Shown in pieces: positions 12,321 to 25,285 of a DNA stretch of 64,000 bases; within the stretch, counting starts at the first letter, position 1, and each line of letters opens with the position of its first letter. Origin of the DNA: Ampullaceana balthica. Taxonomy: Eukaryota > Mollusca > Gastropoda > Lymnaeidae. Location: positions 131,227 to 195,226 of the forward strand of contig CALYLW010001101.1 in assembly GCA_944989445.1 (NCBI GenBank), in the 5' to 3' direction. The position numbers and the translations under genes are program-made. Under the pieces are notes generated by a model. It was given only the letters and a program-made list of their open reading frames with translations. It was not told the origin of the DNA and searched no databases.

Positions 12321-13819
12321 TTAAGAACAGGCCACAATTGGGTAATTTGAGGACTATTGGCCATATCAAAGTAAATATAATTATTCTTAATTATTTGTAT
12401 TTTTATATAAACATTGATTTTTTCTATCCTCTTTTATTCAGAACGAGTACGAAATAGGACTCAGCGATGTAGCTGATGGACGCTGATTATCTGCACTTTA
12501 CTTCAAAGAGCTGACAGCAATTGGTTGATAGCCTTAACCTAAAGAACATCGTAAAACTACACACGTTTTATTCACGCCATGACTTTCTACACCGTGTATT
12601 GCACGTCGTCTGTTACACATATTACTTTTTACTTCTAAGTAGATACAGTGTACACGACAGTCCTGAATAACGAGGTACAAAGTCGTCGTGACATATTACA
12701 TGCTAGGTAATCAATTAGTACCAGACCTGATATCTTAAATTCTACCAGACTCGGTTTATCAAACCCTACCAGACTTCATTAGTCAAATTGTAGGCTACTA
12801 GACTTGACTCCACAATACATGGTTTATCAAACTCTTCCAGAGTTGGTTAGTTAAACTCTACTAATATCTACTAATCTTGATTTGGGAATTTCTACCAAAA
12901 TGTATTTGTCAAATTATACCTCGCTCAAGTTTACAGAATTCACCAAACATAATTAAGCCGAACTAATCATTGTAATTGTTTGTTTCCCCTTTCATTTTTT
13001 AATCGGGGAAAAGTAAGTGGGGAGGGGAGACAACGATAAAATAACAACATAAAAATCAAGGGCATTAATTAGAGTCACGTGGTATATTTCCGCCCAGCCG
13101 TGAGCTACAAGAAAGAAAAAAAACATTAATAGCCCGTAATGGCGGGAAACAGAGCGTGGAAACGGCCCATTACAATGTAATGTCGATAAAGTTTCACGTT
13201 GAGCCGGGTTAATAATAATCAGGTCTCTCTTGGAAGAAAGCGCATTTACCGACCGGTCCATTTCGAAGGGAAACAAACATGATTACAATGTAATGAATAG
13301 ACAACTTCATAGTTTTTGTTTCTATATGGTCAAATTTGGCGCGTCACGCTTCTTTCTTTTGTTTACTTTTTCTTTCTTTCTTTTTCAATATATAGTTTTA
13401 TTTGTAATGAGTTATAGCTAGCAATGTATACGACCGTCAAGTACAGAAGTGTAACCGTTTAAATAAAGAGTAAATACAATTGCAAGGCACATGGTTTGCC
13501 GTGATATGTTTATTTGAAGGTTTAATTAATAAGTTCCTTTAAACAAAGTAAAACCACAACGTATAATTAGAGGGGCGAGTCGGGCGGCGTAAAGTAAGTG
13601 TTGTTTCTATGTAAATGACAGGTGACATTCTCGGCCCATTTTAAACTGCCTGTTTCGAAGAAATTAGGTGACCTAAGTCTTGGACGGCCCGTGGCTGATA
13701 GGGGCCTCCACTCAGTGGAGGAGTAAACATGTGAGAGTTGTGTGGAGTAGCAGTGTCGAAAGCAATAATCATCCGCAAGGAGCAGCCCTCTGTTTGTCAC
13801 CACTAATAACCCCCTTTCT
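12321..13819. other. intergenic with a decayed tandem repeat, no gene recognised
   Basis: Positions about 12717-12950 hold a degenerate array built on TTTATCAAACTCTACCAGACTT, with a period near 30 bases. The rest, including short ORFs at 12992-13421 and 13567-13803, shows no recognisable protein signal. Confidence 0.5.
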
Positions 13820-14015
13820 AGTCCATGACGGACTATGGGGCAAGTGAAGTAGCGTTCACAAGTTCATTTAGCTACCAATAACGAGCAAGGGATTGTGTGG
13901 CCTGCACAATGCCCCTGGGGCCATGCCAGCACCGATAATAGAACCCGCGACTGTCTTCTACCTCGGTTCGGCAGTCCAGCGTGCTACCGCAAGACCACCG
14001 CGGTCATTGATAGTG
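13820..14015 (-). mobile_element. tRNA-derived SINE-like element, family 1, with tRNA-like head
   Basis: On the minus strand the segment opens with a tRNA-like head: TAGCACGCTGG (A-box-like), then GGGTTCTATTAT (decayed B box) about 45 bases on. It is followed by a body sharing TGTGAACGCT and GTCATGG with the copies at 15610 and 35925. tRNA-headed SINEs are transcribed by RNA polymerase III from these internal boxes. The boxes here are degenerate. Confidence 0.6.
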
Positions 14016-14371
14016 AATTCCCCATGCACAGCATTTCAAACTTCTTCACGACAAACTAGACGTGTTAATAGCTTAGTTCTATATAATTTTAAATCATGAT
14101 ATTATTCATTCACGACAATTAAACATCTTCAAGATAATATTTTAGTGTACATTTTATGTCCCAAAGTTTTATTACGCAATAATTACATTTTCTCTAATTT
14201 CAATTTTGATTGTTAAGCATGTTAAGCATATGGATAAGCATCTGCGATATCAATGACATAACTCATGTTCATATTTAATATAATAAACTTGAACAAGATT
14301 CAGATCTAAATTTAATACACATCTTGGTGAAATAGGTTTAAACAAAATCCAGATCTAAGACTCAGAATGTC
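14016..14371. other. intergenic, nothing recognised
   Basis: AT-rich sequence without coding or repeat signal that I can name. Confidence 0.5.
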
Positions 14372-14644
14372 TTAAGGGGCGTCCATAAAGTACGTCACGA
14401 ATTTTTGTTACCATTTTTAACCCCTCTCCCCCTGCCACAAACTGTCACAAATCTTGGACACGCACTCAAATTACGTGACATTTTCGATAAAAAAATATGT
14501 TTACAAAATATTTACAATTTAATATAAAACACCGTGACGTCACACATGGCCGGACCCCCTACCCCTGTCACAAACTGTCACGCTTTCTTACACCCCCTCC
14601 CCCCTTCCCCCGGAGCGTGACGTACTTTATAGAGGGTCCCTTAA
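14372..14644. mobile_element. piggyBac-like MITE with TTAA target duplication
   Basis: TTAA at 14372-14375 and 14641-14644 flank inverted ends. The left end is GGGGCGTCCATAAAGTACG; the right end read inward is GGGACCCTCTATAAAGTACG, both continuing TCACG. A TTAA duplication with G-starting terminal repeats is the signature of the piggyBac superfamily. At 265 bp between the duplications it has no coding capacity and is non-autonomous. A half copy lies at about 63350-63480. Confidence 0.82.
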
Positions 14645-14812
14645 AATGATCAATATCATATTTGCAGCGTTCATTTCATTCAAATTTCTTTTTTTTTAAA
14701 ATCAATTTGGATATTATATAATATGTGTACCTGAAAGATTTTAAAGATTTTTAAAATAATGGGGCAAGCGTTCCGATGTAACGGCTTATTGTTATGTTCA
14801 GTGCCAACCATA

Positions 14813-14974
14813 CAGAAGCGTACCTGGGTTTTCCGCGCCCTTGGCTAATTCATATTTGGCACTCTTGAGAAATAGGGAAAATACAAAAATTATACAGAAA
14901 TACATTGATACTTGAAGGATTATCCCTTGTCGCCCATGGCAACTGCCCCGATGCCAAATCGTTGTTTACCTCTG
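14813..14974. mobile_element. hAT-like MITE, copy 1
   Basis: Begins CAGAAGCGTACC and ends GTTTACCTCTG (inverted). It is flanked by the 8-base near-duplication CAACCATA (14805-14812) and CAACCATT (14975-14982). An 8-base duplication with CAG-type ends is a hAT hallmark. The interior matches the copy at 34503-34665 along its whole length. Confidence 0.82.
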
Positions 14975-14982
14975 CAACCATT

Positions 14983-15411
14983 TGACATTACTGAGTAAAT
15001 GATCTTTGGTCAAACACTGACTAACAACAGCATTCTTATATTAGTATATTTCACATGGTTTAACGTAATTTTAAATCACTTTTACATTGTTTGTATTCTA
15101 ATAAATACTTACGTTAGCAACTTCCAAAAATCTGAGGGAAATGATTTATATTCGAAAAACGTGTTCGAATTTATTGCTGGAACAACACCACAGCCCCTCA
15201 ACTCATGTGTAATTCTTTAACACACCGACGTTCACCTTTAAACTCTGACCTATTTCAACACATCCGACAGCAGGTTACTGTGTGCTATCTGTTGATGGTA
15301 TTTACTGGCCCCGTTTCTCGTCATAGGGATTACTTCAAGTTGTTGAAGATTGAGTCGATGCAGGATTCTTAATAGAGTGTATTTATAAACAGCGTTGTTA
15401 GTGCAATAAAA
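14983..15411. other. intergenic, nothing recognised
   Basis: A short ORF at 14999-15220 has no recognisable features. I see no repeats or regulatory sites. Confidence 0.5.
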
Positions 15412-15548
15412 CAGAGGCGTAGCTAGGATATTTTGTTTCCGGGGAGGTCCCCCCCCGGGGGGTTTAAGTAGTATATTTCCCTAGCCCTAGTTCACTTCAA
15501 TATGACTTTTTAAGCCAAATTAGTCGCCTCAGTACATTTGCGCCTCTG
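15412..15548. mobile_element. possible short hAT-like MITE
   Basis: Starts CAGAGGCGTAGCTAGG and ends CGCCTCTG, a perfect 8-base inverted repeat of a kind common at hAT ends. Flanking 8-base duplication is not visible (CAATAAAA versus GGATATAT), so the right boundary is doubtful. Confidence 0.35.
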
Positions 15549-15609
15549 GGATATATTCATCCTCTGCCTCCTTTGCCACTTAAGTAGGTTTTTGACTATG
15601 TTTTTAAAT

Positions 15610-15825
15610 AGGTAAGTCATTGCTCCCGGGGCCCATGGTGTCCCTGAGTCACCCAGCTCCGAATGAGTACCTAACACTAGTTATGCGGCTGGGTAATGCG
15701 TGGAACCCTCACAGCCGTGGCCTGTGAACGCTGTGTCACTTGCCAACAGATCATCCGTCATGGTCTGTGGACAAAATTATCTTTTGCATAGAAGGAGCGT
15801 CTGTATATATAAGATAAGAGAGATT
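15610..15825 (+). mobile_element. SINE-like element, family 1, body and tail
   Basis: Reads GGTGTCCCTGAGTCACCC, GCGGCTGGGTAATGCGTGG, GGCCTGTGAACGCTG, then GAAGGAGCGTCTGTATAT, the complement of the copy at 35925-36165. The tRNA-like head seen there is missing or decayed here. Confidence 0.75.
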
Positions 15826-17067
15826 GCAGTTTAACGGTGCATTTCAAAGTGCATCAGCGGAAGATATTTCTTCACTTTCATATTTTCTGTTTCTTTGTAT
15901 TTCGAAAAATTTCAGAGAGCACTTGTTTCTTTAAATATTGCGTGAATAGAATTTTAAAAAAAAACACTATGTGAATACACATATTCAGCTGTAGCGGAGT
16001 AGACTCTTCGAGGAAAGAAGTCATCCTGCACTTTTCCCTAACGTTTGGCGCTGCTCAATATTTTTATATATGTTATAGATTATCGTTTAATTGCAAGGAG
16101 TTACTTTTTTAACTACGCCATCTTTAATTTAGTTTTGGTGTAGTGATTATGTGTGTATTATGTCAAGGCCATCTAGAAGCGTAATCCTAGATATGGAAGA
16201 AAGTCAGCAGCCCCGAGCCTAGTGCTCTTCATGGGTCTTCCCGGAAGACCCTCTCAGCTGTCTGGTTCCCAAACTTCCGTAACAGCAGAGACCCCCCCCC
16301 CGGGGCGGTCGCTTCTTAAGCGGCCACCTGGGCATCCAGGACAAAGATATTTGAAAATGTCTCCCACTAAATTGACCTCACAAGGAGGGGTGGAATTCCC
16401 TACTGTGACCCGCTACCACTTTGGGGCCACTCCGGCAAAGCACACGAGTCTCCATGGTTAGGAACGCCGCTAAGCGTAATAGAATGCGCATTAAGTTTCG
16501 CACTTAACCTCTAATGTTCCCAATAAACCGAGAATGTTCATTATCCAGTGTCTTCGATGAAATTTTGTATAATATTATGATTTCAGCACCAGTGGTAAAG
16601 AAGCGCTCTTGTATTGTATTATAAATTATGGTTGAGGAGTTTGATGCATTTTCTGAATGTGTTTACTATTTCTTGGTATATAGACATGATTGCTATGCAT
16701 TTGTATTTCCAAGTTTTTGTATCCAATACCGTTTAACCCGCTGCTTGAGTTTAATTTATTTCAAGTGAACCTCACCCCTAGAAACGTAAAATAATTGATT
16801 AGAACTTTCTAATAATTTAAAACTCTTAACAACTGAAAATATATTATTAAGTCATCAGATAAGATCAAAAGGAAATCATTAACTCGACCAGGTTATCAAA
16901 AGCGGAAATTTCAAAATTTATTACACTTTTTTTTTACTGCATCTAATACAAATTTATCATGCACTGACTTTGAAAATATTTGATAAACCTAACATTTTTG
17001 TCTTGAGAACAATTACTTTCCATAAAACAAGAAGGTATCTCGTATTTGCAGCTCATTGAAATCTCAG
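15826..17067. other. intergenic, one GC-rich island, no gene recognised
   Basis: Positions about 16170-16460 are much GC-richer than the surroundings and open in one frame for 79 codons, but the peptide has no recognisable motif. It may be an old repeat or exon debris. Confidence 0.4.
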
Positions 17068-17275
17068 CTGGAGGCTGGATAGCTGAGGGGCGTGGGATCT
17101 AGACCACGTTAAAGCCACAATAAAATTTTTGATAAAGCACAATCGCTAAAAAGTCCTCCGCTGAACTGGAGAGGAGATAGGCGCCGCCAAGGTCTACCAA
17201 GCCCCGAAAATGTTCTAACTTCGAACCCCGTACGACCACGAGTTTATGGGACACACACACACACACACACACACA
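17068..17275 (+). mobile_element. SINE-like element, family 2, copy 1, ending in a (CA)n tail
   Basis: Shares GCGTGGGATCT, CACGTTAAAGCCACAAT, AAAGTCCTCCGCTGA, CTGGAGAGGAGAT and CCAAGGTCTACCAAG with copies at 25093 and 58936. It ends in GGGACACACACAC. The fullest copy (58936) carries a tRNA-like start. This copy has lost the A-box region. Confidence 0.75.
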
Positions 17276-17298
17276 AATAATTGGGAAATAAAACAAAC

Positions 17299-19449
17299 CC
17301 GTAAAAACAAAGTTTTTGACTATAAATCCCTTATATATGAGACATAACTAACAGTATTGATTATTTTCAAACGCTACAAACATTGACAGACTGACACCGA
17401 GTGATGTCCCTTGTCTTTAATAAATGGGGGTGGGACGTGAGGGGGTGTCGGCACGACGGTCGGCGTCAACTCAAACTCACGTGGAAGTGGAAGAAAAAAA
17501 ACAATAACAAACCGTGAATTTGAATTACATACCTCATATAAGGATAAACTAAAAATGCATTAATTTAATTACGGTACGTTCGATCGATCTGAAATTTTGA
17601 TACGATGCATTGTTAGGTCAGACGGGTCCGTGTGCCAAATTTCAGCTCGATCGGATCACTGGGAAGTGGGTCATTTTCGACTTTTGTTTTTCCGCCCGCC
17701 CGCCCAAGACAGAGATGATGAATATGACCGGCCGCGAAGTTAATATAAGGGATTTAATAAAACAAACCCGTAAAAACAAAGTTTTTGACTATAAATCCCT
17801 TATATATGAGACATAACTAACAGTATTGATTATTTTCAAACATTTACAGACTGAATCTGTCTTAACTCAACTTTGCATCATAACCCTAGTGGGGGGGGAG
17901 GGGTGGGTGGGGGGGGAGAGGGGAAAAGTCTGGTCACCGATTCGCTTGACCGAGCTCAGAGTGACACGTAAAATGTAAACAAAAGCGCCCGTCGCTTCGT
18001 TGGGTCGCCTCAATGCGTCAGCTCAAACTTTCACGTGGCAAAAAAAACAATAACAAACCGTGAATTTAAATTACATACCTCATATAAGGATAAACTAAAA
18101 ATGCATTAATTTAATTACGGTACGTTCGATCGATCTGAAATTTTGATACGATGCATTGTTAGGTCAGACGGGTCCGTGTGCCAAATTTCAGTTCGATCGG
18201 ATCATGGGAAGTGGGTCATTTTTGACTTCTGTTTTTCCGCCCGCCCAAGACAGACAGAGAGAGAGAGAGAGAGAGAGACAGAGACGCCGGTGAAGTTAAT
18301 ATAAGGGATTTAATTAAAACAAACCCCGTAAAAACAAAGTTTTTGACTATAAATCCCTTATATATGAGACATAACTAAACAGTATTGATTATTTTCAAAC
18401 ATTTACAGACTGAATCTGTCTTAACTCAACTTTGCATCATAACCCTAGTGGGGGGGGGGAGGGGTGGGTGGGGGGGAGAGGGGAAAAGTCTGGTCACCGA
18501 TTCGCTTGACCGAGCTCAGAGTGACACGTAAAATGTAAACAAAAGCGCACCGTCGTTTCGTTGGGTCGCCTCAATGCTCAAACTTTCACGTGGCAAAAAA
18601 ACAATAACAAATCGTGAATTTAAAATTACATACCTCATATTAGGATAAACTAAAAATGCATTAATTTAATTACGGTACGTTCGATCGATCTGAAATTTTG
18701 ATACGATGCATTGTTAGGTAAGACGGGTCCGTGTGCCAAATTTCAGTTTCGATCGGATCATTGGAAGTGGGTCATTTTTCGACTTTCTGTTTTTCCGCCC
18801 GCCGAGCCCATGAGATGATGAGAGAGACGAGAGAGAGCAGACAGAGAGAGAGACGGCGGTGAAGTTAATATAAGGGATTTAATTAAACAACCCCGTAAAA
18901 ACAAAGTTTTTGACTATAAATCCCTTATAGATGAGACATAACTAAAAGTATTGATTATATTCAAACATTTACAGACTGAATCTGTCTTAACTCAACTTTG
19001 CATCATAACCCTAGTGGGGGGGGGGAGGGGTGGGTGGGGGGAGAGGGGAAAAGTCTGGTCACCGATTCGCTTGACCGAGCTCAGAGTGACACGTAAAATG
19101 TAAACAAAAGCGCACCGTCGTTTCGTTGGGTCGCCTCAATGCTCAAACTTTCACGTGGCAAAAAAACAATAACAAATCGTGAATTAAAATTACATACCTC
19201 ATATAAGGATAAACTAAAAATGCATTAATTTAATTACGGTACGTTCGATCGATCTGAAATTTTGATACGATGCATTGTTAGGTAAGACGGGTCCGTGTGC
19301 CAAATTTCAGTTCGATCGGATCATTGGAAGTGGGTCATTTTCGACTTTTGTTTTTCCGCCCGCCGAGCCCATGAGATGATGAGAGAGAGACAGAGAGAGA
19401 GACAGACAGACAGAGAGAGACGGCGGTGAAGTTAATATAAGGGATTTAA
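17299..19449. repeat. tandem array of four TIR-ended repeat units (satellite)
   Basis: Units start at TATAAATCCCTTATA (17321, 17790, 18348, 18915) and end at the inverted TTAATATAAGGGATTTA (near 17757, 18312, 18884, 19449). Spacings are 469, 558 and 567 bases. Units are joined by a linker of about 32 bases that carries the GTAAAAAC/GTTTTTGAC hairpin. Each unit also has a GATCGATCTGAAATTTTGA block and a GA-rich tract near the right end; the last three have a long G-run cluster. Inverted ends suggest an origin from a DNA element later amplified in tandem. The related single-copy elements are at 20566, 21079, 52475 and 62414. No coding capacity. Confidence 0.88.
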
Positions 19450-20565
19450 AAAGAACGAAATCTCAGTATTTGAACAGGATGTTCAGTTTAACTAAACTTA
19501 AAAACTTCCGATAACCAAACATTTTCGTGTGAAGCTCTTTCAAGCATTAATCTATTAACCAGTTTACATGGAAACCAACAATCTTCAGGGTGTCAGGAAT
19601 AGTGAAACATAATTCTCAAAAGGCGTACATTAAAGTAGTCAATCACATGTATTATTCGGTTTATTTATTTATTCACATACGCATTGAAAACTTATTGTAA
19701 TTTTTTTAAACGTGCATTGTTTAAATTATTTTTGTGAAGAGTACTGTGAGATTACCAGCGCTGTGCATCTCTACTTTATATTCTGTTGCCTGGTTGCGTG
19801 GAGTGAGTTATGGGTCCCAATTATAGCAGAACAAGGGTAAGGTTACAAAGAATCCAGACTTCCTTTGTCCGTGCCCAATCGATCCATCTATTTCTAACAG
19901 TAATTTATTATGCTTCATTGAAAAAAAGCAATATTCAGCTTAAGTGTCAGCAGGAATTATTTTTTACCCCGAGATCATTAAAAAAAAGTTAAACATACAT
20001 AATATATTTTTTCTGCGAAAACAAAAAAAAATTAATTTACAGCCGAACTGAAAAATCAATAACAGGATTTTCGTCAACAGGTCAAAACGACTGTAGCGTT
20101 TCGCCTTATTTCCCCAAGAAATGGGAATGGTATTTAAAAAGGAATGAAAAACGCACAGCGAGGCCTGTTTAATGAGTTCCCCTAAAAATGCCATCTACAG
20201 ATGTTACCATTTTCTTGTATCACCTTTTAAAAAAATGAAAAGCGATGAATGTTTTTTGTCCTCTATATGTACACAGGCAACACAGGCTGTCAAGTCTTAT
20301 GTCGGATATTTAATACTTACGCAAATCCTATGCGTGTTTCCCCCTTACAACAATTTAATGTGTTTCCAAATTTTGCACAAACAAAATCAGTAACAATAAC
20401 ATAATATAATTGACATTAAATACTATATACAATAAGAACTAAGAACACTGCTTTATTTAGTTAAACGTCATTTATATATGTACAACACCTTACACTGGCG
20501 CATCAATAGGAACCAGAGCCTAGTGAGCCTTCATCAGATTTGATGAGCTTCGCTTGTCACCTTTT
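19450..20565. other. intergenic, no gene recognised
   Basis: Contains short ORFs without motifs. On the minus strand at about 20520-20540 there is CTGATGAAGGC, like the start of the hammerhead-like segment at 10406, but no GAAAC follows. Confidence 0.5.
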
Positions 20566-21038
20566 TAAATCCTTTATATTAACTCGTGGTGTCTGGTTGC
20601 TTGATTGCTTGCTTGATTTCTTGTTGCCAAAACTTTGGATCGATTTTTAACCCACTTCCTCGTAAGCTAGCGAGCTGAAATTTAGCAGGCAGTTTGGTGG
20701 CGATCATAAAAACTATGTTTCGAAATTTCAGATCGATTGCATGTAAAGTAATTAAATTATTGATTTCATAGATTATTTTATTTATCTCTTTTTTTCTCTA
20801 TGTATCATGTTATTTTTTGAGATAGAGTGTCGCGGTGCGTATTATATTGAACGACCTTTCTGTCGCGCAATAAGGTGCGTTTTTTACTGACAACACTTTT
20901 TATAAACATATTCCTGATCGGTGCGCATTATATTAAACATGTTTTACGACACAACAATAAATTTGTATTTTTGGATGGTCTTGCGCTGCGTATTATAATG
21001 AACATTCTTTTAGTTACTTCTTGTACATAAAGGATTTA
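20566..21038. mobile_element. TIR-ended non-autonomous element, unit 1 of 2
   Basis: Starts TAAATCCTTTATATTAACTC and ends CATAAAGGATTTA, inverted ends like those of the satellite at 17.3-19.4 kb. It carries the shared GAAATTTCAGATCGAT block in the opposite orientation to the satellite, plus GTGTCGCGGTGCGTATTATA motifs in its right half. Followed at 21032-21063 by the hairpin module. Superfamily not assigned. Confidence 0.82.
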
Positions 21039-21078
21039 TAGTCAAAAACTTGTTTTTTTACGGGCTTTTAAAAAAATT

Positions 21079-21531
21079 TAAATCCTTTATATTAACTCGT
21101 GGTGTCTGGTTGCTTGATTGCTTGCTTGTCGGTCGCCAAAACTTTGGATCGATTTTTATCCCACTTCGTCGAAAGCTAGCGAGCTGAAATTTAGCAGGCA
21201 GTTTTGTGGCGATCATAAAAACTATGTTTCAAAATTTCAGATGGATCGCATGTACTGTAATTAAATTATTGAAGTTTTAGATTATATAATTTATTCCTAT
21301 GTATCATGTTATTTTTTGAGATAGAGTGTCGCGGTGCGTATTATATTGAACAACCTTTCTGTCGCGCAATAAGGTGCGTATTTTATTGACAACACTTTTT
21401 ATAAACATATTCCTGATCGGTGCGCATTATATTAAACACGTTTTACGAGACAATTTTGTATTTTTGGATGGTCTTGCGCTGCGTATTATTATGAATATTC
21501 TTTTAGTTACGTCTAGTACATAAAGGATTTA
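21079..21531. mobile_element. TIR-ended non-autonomous element, unit 2 of 2
   Basis: A direct tandem copy of the preceding unit, highly similar, from TAAATCCTTTATATTAACTC to CATAAAGGATTTA. The hairpin module after it (21525-21552) is decayed. The side-by-side arrangement repeats, with two units, the plan of the satellite. Confidence 0.82.
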
Positions 21532-21728
21532 AAGTGAAAAACATGTTGTTTACGTTTTTTTATATTTCCAAAGAACTTATAGTGACCCTAGATCAGCGCC
21601 GTAGGGCTAAAACTGTGTTGATGGTCTATTGTCTATACTAACAGTGACACGTTCATCGACTCCACCTTTCATTTCATTATCGTTAGTGATTGTTCTGGTA
21701 GTAAATCATTTCATACAGAATGGGACTG

Positions 21729-21810
21729 CGATAAAGCTTTTAAATAAAATACAAAATACACAAACAAATTGTGCAATTAAAACAATACATTTGAGCTTTA
21801 TTTTAAACTA
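21729..21810 (+). mobile_element. partial arm of the 10307-10660 foldback element
   Basis: ATAAAGCTTTTAAATAAAATAC and ACACAAACAAATTG...TTTGAGCTTTATT match the outer half of the left foldback arm. The hammerhead-like part and the second arm are absent. Confidence 0.75.
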
Positions 21811-21815
21811 AATCA

Positions 21816-22690
21816 TTTCATATGTAAAGACTAAAGGTCCCTGCACGCGGATATTACAGTCAAAATCTTTAGACAATCAATAGATAAAGATGGGTCCTTA
21901 TGTTAACAGTGCATCGACCGCAGTATGTCGTAGTCTAAATGAGTTAAAGCAGAGAATACAGGATGAAGTCCAGGGTATTCCGGCTTAGATGTTGCAGCGT
22001 TCAATGAGCATTTCAGCAGATTTCAAGAATTCATTCGCACAGGCGGAGGACACCTAAAATACATTTTTTTAAAAAGTTAAATTACATTAATATTCCTTAA
22101 TTGTGATATTTCAAGGTAAAATTGGAATTAATTAATTTTTTTAAAATAAAAAGTCCTGGTTTTATTGGATATTTAAAAGGTTGCCATTTTTTGGTCACCC
22201 TGTACTTAGTAATTTCCCCCAATACACAAATGACCACAGAAATTTATGCGAACGAAATACCAAAGCTATATATGATTTTTTTCCAACTAAATATCAGAAA
22301 AGTATGAAGGAGGAAATTTCAACTACCTGACAACATTTTTAACCGGCTTAAACTGAGAATTTGATAAATAATCATTCTAAGGTGCCCGTTAATTGAAATG
22401 TTGCTATATATTTTTAATACTTGATCAAATGCCATAAATCTTTTTTCCTGACCCTCGTCATTGGAAAACTCACTTGTCGATTATTAAAATGCTTTTTTTT
22501 TATAACCGTATGAAAAGAAAACTCTGCATAAGTTACAAGCTTTCTAGGAAACTCACATCATATCGTGTCTCCTCATCAATGTATGTTAACATGGACGGTT
22601 CTCAAAGGACTGGTCACTGCGTTGCACACTGTCCTAAAAGTCCCCTGGTGATTTGCAGAAAAAAACTTAGTGAAAGTGCACAACTCTCTT
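21816..22690. other. intergenic, no gene recognised
   Basis: AT-rich with short unrecognised ORFs only. Confidence 0.5.
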
Positions 22691-22693
22691 TCC

Positions 22694-25092
<2,399 letters not shown>

Positions 25093-25285
25093 TTGGCGGC
25101 TGAATAGCGAAGTCAATAGGGGCGTAGCATCTAGCTCACGTTAAAACCACTATAAAAAATGTTGATGAATGACTATCACTAAAAAGTCCTCGGCTGATCT
25201 GGAGAGGAGATGGGCGCCACCAAGGTCTACCAAGCACCGATAAAGTTCTAATGGAAACATTAGAATCCCCTACGTCCACGAAACA
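25093..25285 (+). mobile_element. SINE-like element, family 2, copy 2
   Basis: GGCGGCTGAATAGCGAAGTC opens it, followed by GGGGCGTAGCATCTAG, CACGTTAAAACCACTAT, AAAGTCCTCGGCTGA, CTGGAGAGGAGATGGGC, CCAAGGTCTACCAAGC and AATGGAAACATTAGAA, in the same order as the copies at 17068 and 58936. Confidence 0.78.

Noticed and set aside
13890..14015. A genuine tRNA gene
   Set aside because: Boxes are degenerate, the acceptor and anticodon stems do not pair properly, and the body matches the SINE-like family.
20515..20545. CTGATGAAGGC on the minus strand as a second hammerhead
   Set aside because: No GAAAC segment follows and GGC has no partner at the right distance.
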